A stretch of 64,000 bases of DNA, taken from positions 1,116,001 to 1,180,000 of the forward strand of contig NZ_CP061304.1 in assembly GCF_018687735.1 (NCBI RefSeq), read 5' to 3'. Under the pieces are notes generated by a model. That model was not told where the DNA came from. It saw only the letters and a list, made by a program, of their open reading frames with translations, and ran no database searches. Every line of letters starts with the position of its first letter. The stretch's first letter is position 1. The translations under genes were made by a program, and so were the position numbers. The stretch comes from Polynucleobacter sp. MG-5-Ahmo-C2. Its GTDB lineage: Bacteria > Pseudomonadota > Gammaproteobacteria > Burkholderiales > Burkholderiaceae. Shown here piece by piece: positions 46,359 to 55,685 of the stretch.

Positions 46359-47753
46359 ATGCAGAATCAACATTTATCGCGCGAACTGGCTAGCTTTGCT
46401 GCTAATTTAAAAGTCAGCGACATTCCAAACGATGTAATGAGTCGCGCCGAGGATTTATTAGTTGATTGGTTTGGTTCAGCAATCGCAGGCAAGGGCTCTC
46501 GCCCCGTTGAAACCATTACCCAGTTCGCCCAAACCATGGGTGGCTTTGATGACGCACATGCTGGCCCCTCTGAAATTCTGATCACCCGCAAACGCTCAAG
46601 CCCTTTTTTGGCAGCCATGGCTAATGCAGCCGCTTCACATGTAGCAGAGCAAGACGATGTTCATAACGGTTCAGTCTTCCATCCCGCTACGGTGGTATTT
46701 CCACCGGCCTTAGCTTGTGCTCAAGCAATCGGGGCTTCTGGTGAAGATCTTTTAGTGGCATCTGTAGCTGGTTATGAAGTTGGTATTCGGGTTGGTGAGT
46801 TTTTGGGTCGCTCACATTACAAAGTCTTTCACACTACCGGTACTGCAGGCACCCTTGCTGCTGCTGCTGCAGTAGGGAGACTTCTGAAGCTTTCTCCTGC
46901 GCAAATGCTTCACGCCTTTGGTTCTGCTGGCACACAATCTGCTGGTCTCTGGGAATTTCTGCGTGATGCTGCAGACTCTAAACAATTACATACTGCCCAC
47001 GCTGCGGCAACAGGCTTGATGTCAGCCTATATTGCTCAAGCAGGTTTTACGGGCGCCGAGCATATCCTCGAAGGCAAGCAGGGACTAGCTGCCGGCACAT
47101 CAAGTGATGCCGATCCTAGCAAATTAGTCGATCAATTAGGTGCTCGCTGGGCTTTAGCAGAAACAAGCTTTAAGTACCACGCCTCGTGCCGCCACACCCA
47201 CCCTGCTGCTGATGCACTATTGCAAGTGATGCTGACTAATAAACTAAAGCCTAGCGATATCGCCAAAGTCGAAACCCTAGTGCACCAAGGTGCGATCGAT
47301 GTCTTGGGTCCTGTTATCAATCCTGCGACCGTACATCAATCCAAATTTTCGATGGGCACTGTTCTTGCCTTAGTTGCACACTATCAATTCGCTGGGCTGC
47401 AAGAATTCGATGCGCATTTTCATGATGATGCAATTTGTCTATTCCGCGATCGAGTCACGATGACCCTTGATCCCGAGGTGGATGACGCCTATCCACAGCG
47501 CTGGATTGGTAAAGTGAAAGTGCACTTAAATAACGGCGACATTTTAGATGGTCGTGTAGATGAGCCTAAGGGCGATCCCGGCAATACTTTAAGCCGCCAT
47601 GAAATTACCGATAAAGCTCTGCGCCTTGCTGCCTTTAGTGGTGGCGCTAGCCCTGCTGAGATGACTAAAGCGATTGACCTCTTGTGGAATATCCGCAAAC
47701 AGGCCAAGATAGGCTCTTTACTTCCAAGCAATGAATCGACTCCACCCTTATGA
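46359..47753 (+). CDS. MmgE/PrpD-family protein
   Basis: A 464-residue protein of the family that includes 2-methylcitrate dehydratase (PrpD) and cis-aconitate decarboxylase (IRG1/CAD). Signature stretches are LLVDWFGSAIAGKGS, AAASHVAEQDDVHNGSVFHPATVVFPPALA and FKYHASCRHTHPAADAL. GAGGAGAG precedes the ATG. Which reaction it catalyses is not clear; adjacency to hydratase and lyase genes favours a C5/C6 tricarboxylate- or dicarboxylate-related substrate. Overlaps the next gene by four bases. Confidence 0.9.
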   Translation: MQNQHLSRELASFAANLKVSDIPNDVMSRAEDLLVDWFGSAIAGKGSRPVETITQFAQTMGGFDDAHAGPSEILITRKRSSPFLAAMANAAASHVAEQDDVHNGSVFHPATVVFPPALACAQAIGASGEDLLVASVAGYEVGIRVGEFLGRSHYKVFHTTGTAGTLAAAAAVGRLLKLSPAQMLHAFGSAGTQSAGLWEFLRDAADSKQLHTAHAAATGLMSAYIAQAGFTGAEHILEGKQGLAAGTSSDADPSKLVDQLGARWALAETSFKYHASCRHTHPAADALLQVMLTNKLKPSDIAKVETLVHQGAIDVLGPVINPATVHQSKFSMGTVLALVAHYQFAGLQEFDAHFHDDAICLFRDRVTMTLDPEVDDAYPQRWIGKVKVHLNNGDILDGRVDEPKGDPGNTLSRHEITDKALRLAAFSGGASPAEMTKAIDLLWNIRKQAKIGSLLPSNESTPPL

Positions 47754-48595
47754 ATCCACTTGATACGCCTTTAGGTTTTTGTAGTAACTTTTTATTTGTA
47801 CCAGGCACCCGTTCTGAGCGTTTTGTTAAAGCACTTGATAGCGGCGCCAGTGGAGTCATCCTTGATTTGGAAGATGCGGTTGCTCCGGAAGATAAAGAAG
47901 TTGCTCGCAACGCAATTCGAACCGCTTGGCCTAGCTTTACTGCTGAACAACAGAAACGTTTAGTCATTCGCAGCAACTCACCAGGTAGTCAGTTTTATGC
48001 TGCTGATTTAATTCTGGCACAAGAGCTCGATATTGCTTGCCTACTCATACCAAAGAGTGAGTCCGCAGATGAGATGAATGGTGCTGCGCTCGTTTTGCCG
48101 AATACCGCTCTCATCCCCATGATTGAAACTGCTATTGGACTAGATCATCTTCGCGAAATTGCTAATGCCAACCAAGTGATTCGCCTTGCCTTAGGTAACC
48201 TAGATCTTCAAGCAGACCTTGGTATGGTTTGTGACCCACAAGAAACCGAACTACAAACTGCGCGCTATCAAATCGTCTTGGCATCCCGAGTGGCCCAGAT
48301 TGCCCCTCCTGTTGATGGGGTTACGCCTTCTACTGATGATGTAGTGCGCATTCAGGATGATGCTGAACGGGCAAAACGCATGGGCTTTGGCGGAAAACTT
48401 TGTATCCACCCAAAGCAAGTGGGTATTGTGAAGTCAGCCTTCATGCCTTCAGAGGAAGAGCTTGCCTGGGCTAAGCGAGTCATTGAGGCCGATAAAGCAT
48501 CTAAAGGAGGCGCAGTAAAGCTCGATGGACGCATGATTGATCGACCAGTGGTTTTGCTGGCCCAAAGAACCATTGCCATTGCTGGTAAACACTAG
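47750..48595 (+). CDS. CitE-type CoA ester lyase (HpcH/HpaI family)
   Basis: A 281-residue TIM-barrel lyase. LFVPGTRSERFVKALDSGASGVILDLEDAVAPEDK is the CitE/citramalyl-CoA lyase signature, and MIETAIGLDHL and FGGKLCIHPKQV complete the Mg-binding and CoA sites. The family splits citramalyl-, malyl- or methylmalyl-CoA. It is translationally coupled to the PrpD-family gene and followed by a Bug protein. Confidence 0.9.
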   Translation: MNPLDTPLGFCSNFLFVPGTRSERFVKALDSGASGVILDLEDAVAPEDKEVARNAIRTAWPSFTAEQQKRLVIRSNSPGSQFYAADLILAQELDIACLLIPKSESADEMNGAALVLPNTALIPMIETAIGLDHLREIANANQVIRLALGNLDLQADLGMVCDPQETELQTARYQIVLASRVAQIAPPVDGVTPSTDDVVRIQDDAERAKRMGFGGKLCIHPKQVGIVKSAFMPSEEELAWAKRVIEADKASKGGAVKLDGRMIDRPVVLLAQRTIAIAGKH

Positions 48596-48654
48596 GTATC
48601 TCCCTATCCCTAAAAAGCTCTAAAACTGGCAGAATTGGTCAACATAACTAAATC

Positions 48655-49656
48655 ATGGAGACCAAAGTGAAAATGAAGAATTTCTTATTTTCCGGAATAA
48701 CCGCAGCGCTCACTGCTAGCGCACTACTGAGTGGCAATGCCATCGCTCAAAAAGATTGGCCAAACAAATCCATTAGCCTGATTGTGCCGTTTGCTGCTGG
48801 CGGCCCAACGGATACTGTTGCGCGCTTAATTGCAGTACCAATGGGACAGGCTTTAGGGCAAACTGTTGTTGTCGAGAATGTGAATGGCGCAGGTGGAACC
48901 ATTGCATCAACTAAAGTGGCGCGCGCCGCTCCTGATGGTTACACCATTTATTTACATCACATGGGAATGGCAACGGCTAATGCGCTTTACGATAAGCTCC
49001 CATACGACCCGCTGACCAGCTTTGAATACATTGGCCAAGTAGCTGATGTGCCAATGGTGCTTTTGGGTAAAAAAGATCTGCCGCCAAATAACTTCAAAGA
49101 GTTGGAGGCCTATATCAAAGCAAATGGCTCAAAAGTCACGATGGCTAATGCCGGCCCAGGCGCCGTTTCACAGCTTTGCGGTTTACTCTTTCAGAGTCGT
49201 ATGGGCGTCAAACTGACAAACGTCCCCTATAAAGGAACTGGCCCGGCTCTGACAGATCTATTGGGCGGACAAGTTGATTTACTTTGCGACCAAACTACCC
49301 AAACAATTCCTTACATTAAGGATGGTCGCATTAAAGCCTATGGCACCACCACCTTAAAACGCTTGCCTGCAATTCCAAATGTGCCTACTTTGGATGAACA
49401 AGGTCTGAAAGGTTTCGAAGTCAAAGTTTGGCATGGCATGTACACACCAAAAGGTGTTCCAAAGCCTATCTTAGATAAGCTTAATGCAGCCTTAAAGAAA
49501 GCCTTAAATTCCCCAGATGTTAAGAAGCGTTTAGAAGACGCCAATATCGACATCGTTTCACCAGAGAAGATGACGCCCAATGGCCTAAAGTCTCACCTTG
49601 AAGCAGAAGTGAATAAATGGGGTCCGATTATTCGTAAATCGAATATTCCAGACTAA
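48655..49656 (+). CDS. Bug/TctC-family solute-binding protein
   Basis: A 333-residue periplasmic receptor (signal peptide FLFSGITAALTASALLSGNAIA) with Bug motifs DWPNKSISLIVPFAAGGPTDTVARLI, VPYKGTGPALTDLLGGQVDLLCDQTTQ and IKAYGTTTLKR. Close in pattern to the paralogue at 24044-25036. Placement after the hydratase-PrpD-lyase genes suggests it binds that pathway's dicarboxylate. Confidence 0.93.
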   Translation: METKVKMKNFLFSGITAALTASALLSGNAIAQKDWPNKSISLIVPFAAGGPTDTVARLIAVPMGQALGQTVVVENVNGAGGTIASTKVARAAPDGYTIYLHHMGMATANALYDKLPYDPLTSFEYIGQVADVPMVLLGKKDLPPNNFKELEAYIKANGSKVTMANAGPGAVSQLCGLLFQSRMGVKLTNVPYKGTGPALTDLLGGQVDLLCDQTTQTIPYIKDGRIKAYGTTTLKRLPAIPNVPTLDEQGLKGFEVKVWHGMYTPKGVPKPILDKLNAALKKALNSPDVKKRLEDANIDIVSPEKMTPNGLKSHLEAEVNKWGPIIRKSNIPD

Positions 49657-49675
49657 GCCTTTAGGCTATGAAATC

Positions 49676-49702
49676 AAAAGCCAGCGATCTGCTGGCTTTT
49701 TT
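49676..49702. terminator. Bidirectional rho-independent terminator
   Basis: Stem AAAAGCCAGC (49676-49685) and GCTGGCTTTT (49691-49700) with a five-base loop, followed by TT on the plus strand and by TTTTGATTT on the minus strand. It ends the rightward catabolic cluster and the leftward GT39 trio. Confidence 0.9.
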
Positions 49703-49730
49703 CTTGCTAAAGGAATAATGCTAATGAGTC

Positions 49731-50351
49731 TTAACCCGGTCTAAATAAATAACCTGAGCGGGCTTTATCTCTGCGCTTTCTATAAAACGCCCCGATCAAC
49801 GCAATCAAAGCCCAGATCACCAATAAAGGATCGAGTAAGTAGTCCCAAAGATTGGCAGACTCATGCCATTGGGCCGCCCAAGCAAGAATGGCGATGGCTA
49901 TGATCCATACACCTTTATTCCAATTAGCCAAACCGCATACTAGGGCGAAAAATAAAACCGCAATAAAAAATACGATGGAGCCATAGCCCCAAGCATAGGG
50001 ATCCACCATGCTAAACCCTAAGGCAAACGGATAAAACCCAATGGCGATGAAGACAATAGCAAACTTGAAAGTCAATGGCGCTGGCTTACCCCCTGGCAGC
50101 AATGATGCCCATAGCAATAACATGGTGACGATACTAAGATCACCAATAACAGCTCTTACATAAGCAGCAGGCGGCAACTCCATGCCGAATCCGAAAGGCC
50201 AATAGAAGAGATTGCCAATAAAGAAGACCAAAAGTACTTTAGTACTCAATGAGAATTCTTGTGGAAAGGTTTTTTGCAGCAGCAAAGTAATCAGGGCTGC
50301 GCAAGTAAGAGACATTTCTATCAGGGCAACAGTTTGCATAAGGTTATTCAT
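49731..50351 (-). CDS. Six-helix integral membrane protein, unknown function
   Basis: A 206-residue protein that is almost entirely membrane helices (about six) with a short basic tail (YRKRRDKARSGYLFRPG). I do not recognise a family. It is the last of a three-gene coupled operon; its ATG overlaps the stop of the sialidase-like gene (TAATG). Its stoichiometric coupling to the two upstream genes suggests it belongs to the same cell-surface sugar pathway. Confidence 0.8.
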   Translation of the reverse strand: MNNLMQTVALIEMSLTCAALITLLLQKTFPQEFSLSTKVLLVFFIGNLFYWPFGFGMELPPAAYVRAVIGDLSIVTMLLLWASLLPGGKPAPLTFKFAIVFIAIGFYPFALGFSMVDPYAWGYGSIVFFIAVLFFALVCGLANWNKGVWIIAIAILAWAAQWHESANLWDYLLDPLLVIWALIALIGAFYRKRRDKARSGYLFRPG

Positions 50352-51598
50352 TATTTAGCCTCCTGATAGAGTGGATCTGTTGGTAGGATAGGCAGTTGGT
50401 TCTGGGCATACTTTAACCAAGCACCAGAAAAATACCGGTGACGAATCTTCTTGCGATCCCAGGTGTAAACCAAATGGGCATCATTGCCATCAACACTCAT
50501 GAGGTATGGATACGAAAACTCTTTGCGCTGATCATCCGGCAACGCCTCATCATCTTCCAATACTTCTACCGTATGCCATGCTCCGGATTTGCTGTTGCTC
50601 ATCATCAAGACCAAGCGATAACGACCAGTTTCAATATTATTGAGAACCAAAATGCGTGTGCCATTATTTAACTCTAAACCAGTAAGCGCAGAATTGGGGT
50701 TAGCAATTGCTAAGTCTGTGGTTAACTTCCATGATTGGCCAGCATTTTGTGTTTGACTGACAGGCACCTGCTTTGCTTGACTGGCGCCTCTCGTCTGTCG
50801 GAAATACGCAGTTGCATCTTGGGCATCATTTACAAAAACCACTGGCTGAATCGCACTTCGACCTGAACTCATACGGCGCTTATCAATCACCTGACCTGCA
50901 TCGATTCTCAGAAATTCGCCAAAGCGCCCAATCCATTCGTGATAAGCGGGCAAGCCAAGCCGGCCATCTGCAAACAAAACGCTTGGCGATTTGACTAGGG
51001 TGCTGAGATTCACCAGGGGTGAACTAATCAAGCGCTGAGGATTTTTCCACGTTAAACCTTCATCATCAGAAATCACACTGGAGATAGAGCTACCTGCCCA
51101 ACCACCAATCGATACCGTGACAAAGAATAATTGCAGACGACCATCCGACATTCTGGCTGGAACCGGATTGCCTAATTTAGCGATATATCGGGATAAACCT
51201 TTTTCAGCGCTCACTCTATCCATCACGACAGTAGGCGTACTCCAGCTTGATGACTTGGGATCAAAGACAGCGCTATTAATCACAACATCTGCAGCGCCTT
51301 CACGACTTCCAGCGAACCAAAATGCCCGTATTGCACCATCTTTTAATGCAATCAAAGATGCCGCATGCACTGAAGCAGCGCCCGTCTCAGGCAACCAAGT
51401 GCTGATCGGATTTGCAATGCCCAACTTATTCGGGGTATTTTGGTTTTTAGATTTTAAATTTACAGGGGACTCCAATTCCACCTCAGCTGGAGCTGGCGCA
51501 TTGGTTGCAAACGGGGCCCAAACTGGACGGCTATCAATATGTAAAAAGCCAATCACTGCAGCTAAAAATAGAAAACAAAGGGCGATCACACGGCTCAT
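50351..51598 (-). CDS. Sialidase-fold (BNR/Asp-box) exported protein
   Basis: A 415-residue protein with an N-terminal membrane anchor or signal (MSRVIALCFLFLAAVIGF) and a six-bladed propeller. It resembles exo-alpha-sialidases: IRAFWFAGSREGAADVVI at the Arg site, SDDEGLTW Asp-box, GRLGLPAYHEW. It probably hydrolyses or binds a glycan in the periplasm; true sialidase activity is doubtful because no sialic-acid genes are near. Overlaps the GT39 gene by four bases (ATGA). Confidence 0.85.
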   Translation of the reverse strand: MSRVIALCFLFLAAVIGFLHIDSRPVWAPFATNAPAPAEVELESPVNLKSKNQNTPNKLGIANPISTWLPETGAASVHAASLIALKDGAIRAFWFAGSREGAADVVINSAVFDPKSSSWSTPTVVMDRVSAEKGLSRYIAKLGNPVPARMSDGRLQLFFVTVSIGGWAGSSISSVISDDEGLTWKNPQRLISSPLVNLSTLVKSPSVLFADGRLGLPAYHEWIGRFGEFLRIDAGQVIDKRRMSSGRSAIQPVVFVNDAQDATAYFRQTRGASQAKQVPVSQTQNAGQSWKLTTDLAIANPNSALTGLELNNGTRILVLNNIETGRYRLVLMMSNSKSGAWHTVEVLEDDEALPDDQRKEFSYPYLMSVDGNDAHLVYTWDRKKIRHRYFSGAWLKYAQNQLPILPTDPLYQEAK

Positions 51599-53316
51599 CT
51601 ACAAACATCCTTTACATTAGAAAGATCTGGTGCGATCACTGGTGTTGCAACTAAATACTCATTCACAAAAAGATGCTTTCCGATTTGACCTTGCAACATC
51701 TCGATGATTTCTTCCTGAGAGTGTCGAGCGCGCATTTCCATTCTCCGCCCTACTATTTGGCAGGAATTACATAGCTCAGGTGGAGAGTCGAGTGAAGTGT
51801 GTACAGCAACCAAAGGGTAAGTACTTGTTAGGCCAGCAACATCAGTAGCATCTTTTGCTAAATAACCATGCAGCTTGGCGCCAGGCAGCAGCAATCGATA
51901 CTCTTCATCCTTAGCGCGATAGTCGCAAGGAATCCAGACATTTTTACCTTGTATTTGAGCAATTGTCGCAGCTGAGTAACGCCCTAGGTCACCCTCCAAT
52001 GGAGCTAGGCTACTCGTCAGTACACAATACGTCAGAAAACATCCCGCCAATGCTAGCGTCTTTGTCTGATTGATCCTGAATAAACCTATTAAAGCAATCA
52101 GGAGGCTGGCAGAGATCAATATCCAATGGCCATAAGAATAGCTCCATGCGCCCACCTCCCCGGTAAGGCCAGAGAGCTGCAGATTGGCGCCTATCCACAA
52201 AAACAGTGAAAGAATCATGAGCTGAAGAAATAAGGCGAGCCGAAATCCCCACAAAGGCAAGCGCTCCCAATGTAGCGCAATGAGTACAGCAAATGCTGGC
52301 ATCACTGGTAACAGATAACGACCAGAGCGCTGGCTAGGTAAGGCAAACACGATCAAAAATGCAGCAATCAACAATAGCAAGAGAACTTCTTCCACATCTA
52401 AGAAGCGGCGCCCACGCCAGCATTGCAACAAGGTGGAGGCCAAGACAAAAGTAAATAAGCCTGCATTAGCTAAGGTGGTTAAAAGGAGTAGCCAAATGCT
52501 ATCGCCGCCACGCAGAAGATCCAGCACATAGTTAGAGTTGCGGGCGGCAAACTTACCGGCATTCTCACCAAGCACGAATTCTTTCCAAACCGCCTCAGGA
52601 TTTGGATCAAAAGCAAACCATAAAGCAAATACTGATAAAGCCAATATGCCAGCAATAAAAATCTTATAAAGATCACGCGTCAATGTGTTTGGAATACTCC
52701 ATTGCCGCCAGCGCCAGTAGCAAAGGCCTAGAGCGAATGTGGCAGGAGCGATATAAGCAAAGGATTTAGCGAAGAGCGCCAGACCAAAACAGATGCCAGC
52801 CAATAACGGGAACAAGAGTTTGGATTCAAATGCGCACCGCCCCCAATACAAAAGGGCCATGAATGGCAAACTTATCCAAAAAACTTCTGGGGGGTCGGCT
52901 AGAAAAGGGCGTCCATAGCGATAGGTCGCGAAAAATGAAAGCCATACCAGAGCTGCCAATACACCGGTTTGGGTTTTACCGCTAAATCGACGTACCGCCA
53001 AAAACAAGAAAAATGCAGTAAGCCCCGTATAGAGCACGCTAGGCCAACGCAAATTCATTAGCGACCATTTGCTAGCCCAATGACTGCTAGCTATGCCCTG
53101 CCAAAAAATAAGTGGTGGCTTAGTATTCTTGATTCCGTCCATCTCGGACTGCAGGGGAAGCCAATTGCCTGTCTGTGCAGTCATACGCACTATATGCATG
53201 TAGGGATACTCATCCCCGTTTTTAGGGGCAAATCGACTATCTAAGCCGTAGAGATAGGTAAATACACCTAAAAAGAGGATTAAGAGGGCAGAACGGTAAG
53301 AAAATGAACCTCGCAT
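51595..53316 (-). CDS. ArnT-like family-39 glycosyltransferase
   Basis: A 573-residue inner-membrane protein with about 12 helices. The catalytic loop near residue 35 (NGDEYPYMHIVRMTAQTGNW) carries the acidic residue typical of GT39/ArnT; KPPLIFWQ follows, as in ArnT. It transfers a sugar from a lipid-phosphate donor to a periplasmic acceptor, such as lipid A. It is the first of the coupled GT39/sialidase/membrane-protein operon. The acceptor is unknown. Confidence 0.88.
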   Translation of the reverse strand: MRGSFSYRSALLILFLGVFTYLYGLDSRFAPKNGDEYPYMHIVRMTAQTGNWLPLQSEMDGIKNTKPPLIFWQGIASSHWASKWSLMNLRWPSVLYTGLTAFFLFLAVRRFSGKTQTGVLAALVWLSFFATYRYGRPFLADPPEVFWISLPFMALLYWGRCAFESKLLFPLLAGICFGLALFAKSFAYIAPATFALGLCYWRWRQWSIPNTLTRDLYKIFIAGILALSVFALWFAFDPNPEAVWKEFVLGENAGKFAARNSNYVLDLLRGGDSIWLLLLTTLANAGLFTFVLASTLLQCWRGRRFLDVEEVLLLLLIAAFLIVFALPSQRSGRYLLPVMPAFAVLIALHWERLPLWGFRLALFLQLMILSLFLWIGANLQLSGLTGEVGAWSYSYGHWILISASLLIALIGLFRINQTKTLALAGCFLTYCVLTSSLAPLEGDLGRYSAATIAQIQGKNVWIPCDYRAKDEEYRLLLPGAKLHGYLAKDATDVAGLTSTYPLVAVHTSLDSPPELCNSCQIVGRRMEMRARHSQEEIIEMLQGQIGKHLFVNEYLVATPVIAPDLSNVKDVCR

Positions 53317-53496
53317 ACCTATAGTTTATAGGGCTTGCATGAAGGCTTGAAAAAAATGAATTGATCCACTTTTTCGAATGAGCTTATGAAAAATGAATCT
53401 GAGGAAAAACTCACTTTTTAGAACTTCTTGTTTAAGATGCTATCAAGCAAAAATAAAATGCTTTACCTAGAAATAAACTAAATGGAGATGGACCCG

Positions 53497-53832
53497 ATGC
53501 GAGCAAAGTTTCTCAAACCCGCAATCCTAGCAGTGCTTTATATCGGCTTTAGCCAGTGGAGCGGGGTTGCCCTTGCGCAAAATGCTGAAGCCAGTAATTT
53601 ATATAAACGCGGCCTGGCTGCCACTTGCGCCAACTGTCATGGCACCGATGGCAAAGGTGTAGTTGACGGCGGAATGCCATTAATCAATACCCTCACTAGC
53701 GAACAAATGCTGACTCAATTAAAAGCATTTAAATCTGGCGCTCGTGAAGGAACAATCATGCCGCAGTTAGCCAAAGGCTATTCTGATGAGCAACTTGAAA
53801 CTATCGCCAATCAACTTGGCAAGAAACAATAA
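53497..53832 (+). CDS. fccA: Cytochrome c subunit of flavocytochrome c sulfide dehydrogenase
   Basis: A 111-residue periplasmic monohaem cytochrome with a signal peptide (AILAVLYIGFSQWSGVALA), a haem motif CANCH and a distal Met in GTIMPQLAKG. I chose the ATG at 53497 because GGAG lies nine bases upstream; the ATG at 53482 has no ribosome site. It is coupled to fccB, whose start lies seven bases past this stop. Together they oxidise sulfide to sulfur and reduce the cytochrome. Confidence 0.88.
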   Translation: MRAKFLKPAILAVLYIGFSQWSGVALAQNAEASNLYKRGLAATCANCHGTDGKGVVDGGMPLINTLTSEQMLTQLKAFKSGAREGTIMPQLAKGYSDEQLETIANQLGKKQ

Positions 53833-53839
53833 GGAAGCC

Positions 53840-55117
53840 ATGATGGATCGTCGACACTTTATTGGTCAAAGCGCAGCAGCGCTTGGTTTGCTTGCGGGAT
53901 TTTCCGGACAAGCTCGCGCTAATTTACAAAAAGCAGAAATTTTAGTTATTGGCGGAGGTTATGGCGGGGCCACTGCTGCCAAATACTTGCGCCTATTTTC
54001 CAACAACACGGCCAAAGTAACCCTCATTGAACCAAATGCTTCTTTTGTTTCTTGCCCGCTATCGAATTTGGTTGTCGGTGGCTCACGCACTCTCGCAGAG
54101 ATCACCACTCCTTACGATAATCTAAGCAAACGTCATGGCATCAAAATCATGCAAGATAGTGTTGCCAGTATTAATGCAGATAAAAAGACGGTCACACTTG
54201 CATCAGGCAAAACCTTACGCTACGACAAAGCTATTGTTTCACCAGGCGTTACCTTGATGATGAATAGCATTGAAGGATTAGCGCAAGCAAACAAGGCCGG
54301 CGTAACATTGCAAGCCTGGAAAGCTGGCCCTGAAACAGTTGCACTTCACAAACAACTTGCCGCAATGCGCGATGGCGGTACTTTTGCAATTAGCATCCCA
54401 GAAGCTCCTTATCGCTGCCCTCCTGGCCCTTATGAGCGGGCTTGCCAAGTAGCAAACTATCTCAAACACAACAAGCCTAAATCTAAAGTTTTAATTTTGG
54501 ATGCGAACCAAGATGTGACATCGAAGGGTGCGCTCTTTAAGAAAGTGTGGGCTGAGCAGTATTCTGGAATCATTGAGTATTTACCAAAGCACAATGTCAC
54601 CGCTGTTGATGCAAAAACCAAAACAATCAAGCTTGAAGTTCAAGATGACATCAAGGCTGACGTATTGAATTTACTTCCCGCAATGAGTGCCGGTGAGATT
54701 GCAGTGAAAACAGGCTTGGCGAATTCAAATGGGCGTTGGGTCAATGTGAATTTTATTAACTTTGAATCCACAGCCCAAAAAGACATTCACGTCTTAGGCG
54801 ACTCTATTCAAATTGCGCCAGCAATGCCCAAGTCTGGTCACATGGCCAATCAACACGCCAAAGTGGCAGCTGCGGCAATTGTTGCTGAACTCAGTGGCTG
54901 GGAAGTGAATCCTGCTCCCGTCCTCACTAATACTTGCTACAGCTTCGTCAACGACCGTGAAGTTGTTCACGTTGCTAGTGTCCACCAGTACAACGCCACT
55001 GAAAAAACCTTCAAGACTGTTCCCGGCTCTGGAGGGCTATCGCCAGCACCATCCACCCTTGAAGGGGTGTATGCCTGGGGGTGGGCCCACAACATTTGGG
55101 CTGATAGTTTGGGTTGA
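53840..55117 (+). CDS. fccB: Flavoprotein subunit of sulfide dehydrogenase
   Basis: A 425-residue FAD-binding protein with a Tat leader (DRRHFIGQSAAALGLLAG), Rossmann motif EILVIGGGYGGATAAKYL and the FCSD C-terminal domain (SGGLSPAPSTLEGVYAWGWAHNIW). Cysteines in YRCPPGPYERACQ and TNTCYSF fit the redox disulfide. The start at 53840 has AAGGA at good spacing; an upstream start overlapping fccA is unlikely. Acts in the periplasm with FccA. No sox genes are in the window. Confidence 0.92.
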   Translation: MMDRRHFIGQSAAALGLLAGFSGQARANLQKAEILVIGGGYGGATAAKYLRLFSNNTAKVTLIEPNASFVSCPLSNLVVGGSRTLAEITTPYDNLSKRHGIKIMQDSVASINADKKTVTLASGKTLRYDKAIVSPGVTLMMNSIEGLAQANKAGVTLQAWKAGPETVALHKQLAAMRDGGTFAISIPEAPYRCPPGPYERACQVANYLKHNKPKSKVLILDANQDVTSKGALFKKVWAEQYSGIIEYLPKHNVTAVDAKTKTIKLEVQDDIKADVLNLLPAMSAGEIAVKTGLANSNGRWVNVNFINFESTAQKDIHVLGDSIQIAPAMPKSGHMANQHAKVAAAAIVAELSGWEVNPAPVLTNTCYSFVNDREVVHVASVHQYNATEKTFKTVPGSGGLSPAPSTLEGVYAWGWAHNIWADSLG

Positions 55118-55134
55118 TCAAAGTCAACACTTCA

Positions 55135-55163
55135 GAAAAAAGGGGCCTATGGGCCTCTTTTTT
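55135..55163 (+). terminator. Rho-independent terminator after fccB
   Basis: Stem AAGGGGCC/GGCCTCTT with loop TATG and one G-U pair, followed by seven T on the plus strand, just after the fccB stop. Confidence 0.85.
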
Positions 55164-55225
55164 TATTCTTCTGAGCGCAATTGAGAAATATACTGAGAAA
55201 GATAGATCAGCAAACAGGAGACTTT

Positions 55226-55684
55226 ATGAACATGACCCCTCACTCGCCAAAAGATGCATCCCAATTAGAAGATGCCATTGAAAAATGGACGGTACCAATC
55301 GGCAACTTATTTGTATCTCTCTTTCATCGCATCGCCTTGTTTGGAATTGGTGCTGCAACAGTCTGGTCAGCAGCAGTTGCCTTTTTAGGAATGGTTAACA
55401 AAGGCTCGGCCTCGATTGAAGACCTGCTCTTGCTATTTATCTACCTTGAAATTGGCGCGATGGTTGGTATTTATTTCAAGACCAACCATATGCCAGTACG
55501 CTTTTTGATCTATGTCGCCATCACTGCTGTCACCCGTCTCATTATTGACCTGGTGAATACTAAGCATGAGGCAGATATGGCCATCCTCCTCATGGGTCTC
55601 ACAATCTTGATTCTGGCACTAGCTAATGCAGTGGTTCGTTATGCCTCTTTCAAATTCCCCAGTCGATCTGGTGAGAGTGAATAG
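55226..55684 (+). CDS. PsiE-family membrane protein
   Basis: A 152-residue protein with four membrane helices (about 30-140) and the PsiE pattern LLFIYLEIGAMVGIYFKTNHMPVRFLIYVAITAVTRL. The start at 55226 is supported by AGGAG five bases upstream; a longer frame from 55181 lacks such a site. PsiE is named for phosphate-starvation induction but its function is not established. No pho-box was found here. Confidence 0.83.
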   Translation: MNMTPHSPKDASQLEDAIEKWTVPIGNLFVSLFHRIALFGIGAATVWSAAVAFLGMVNKGSASIEDLLLLFIYLEIGAMVGIYFKTNHMPVRFLIYVAITAVTRLIIDLVNTKHEADMAILLMGLTILILALANAVVRYASFKFPSRSGESE

Positions 55685-55685
55685 C

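Noticed and set aside
51117..51620. 167-residue open frame antisense to the sialidase-like gene
   Set aside because: The opposite strand encodes a clear propeller protein with coupled starts; the antisense frame has no ribosome site or motif.
55114..55127. TTGATCAAAGTCAA, an FNR-like half match
   Set aside because: It overlaps the end of fccB and one arm is mismatched (GTCAA); it is followed by a terminator, so a regulatory role is unlikely.
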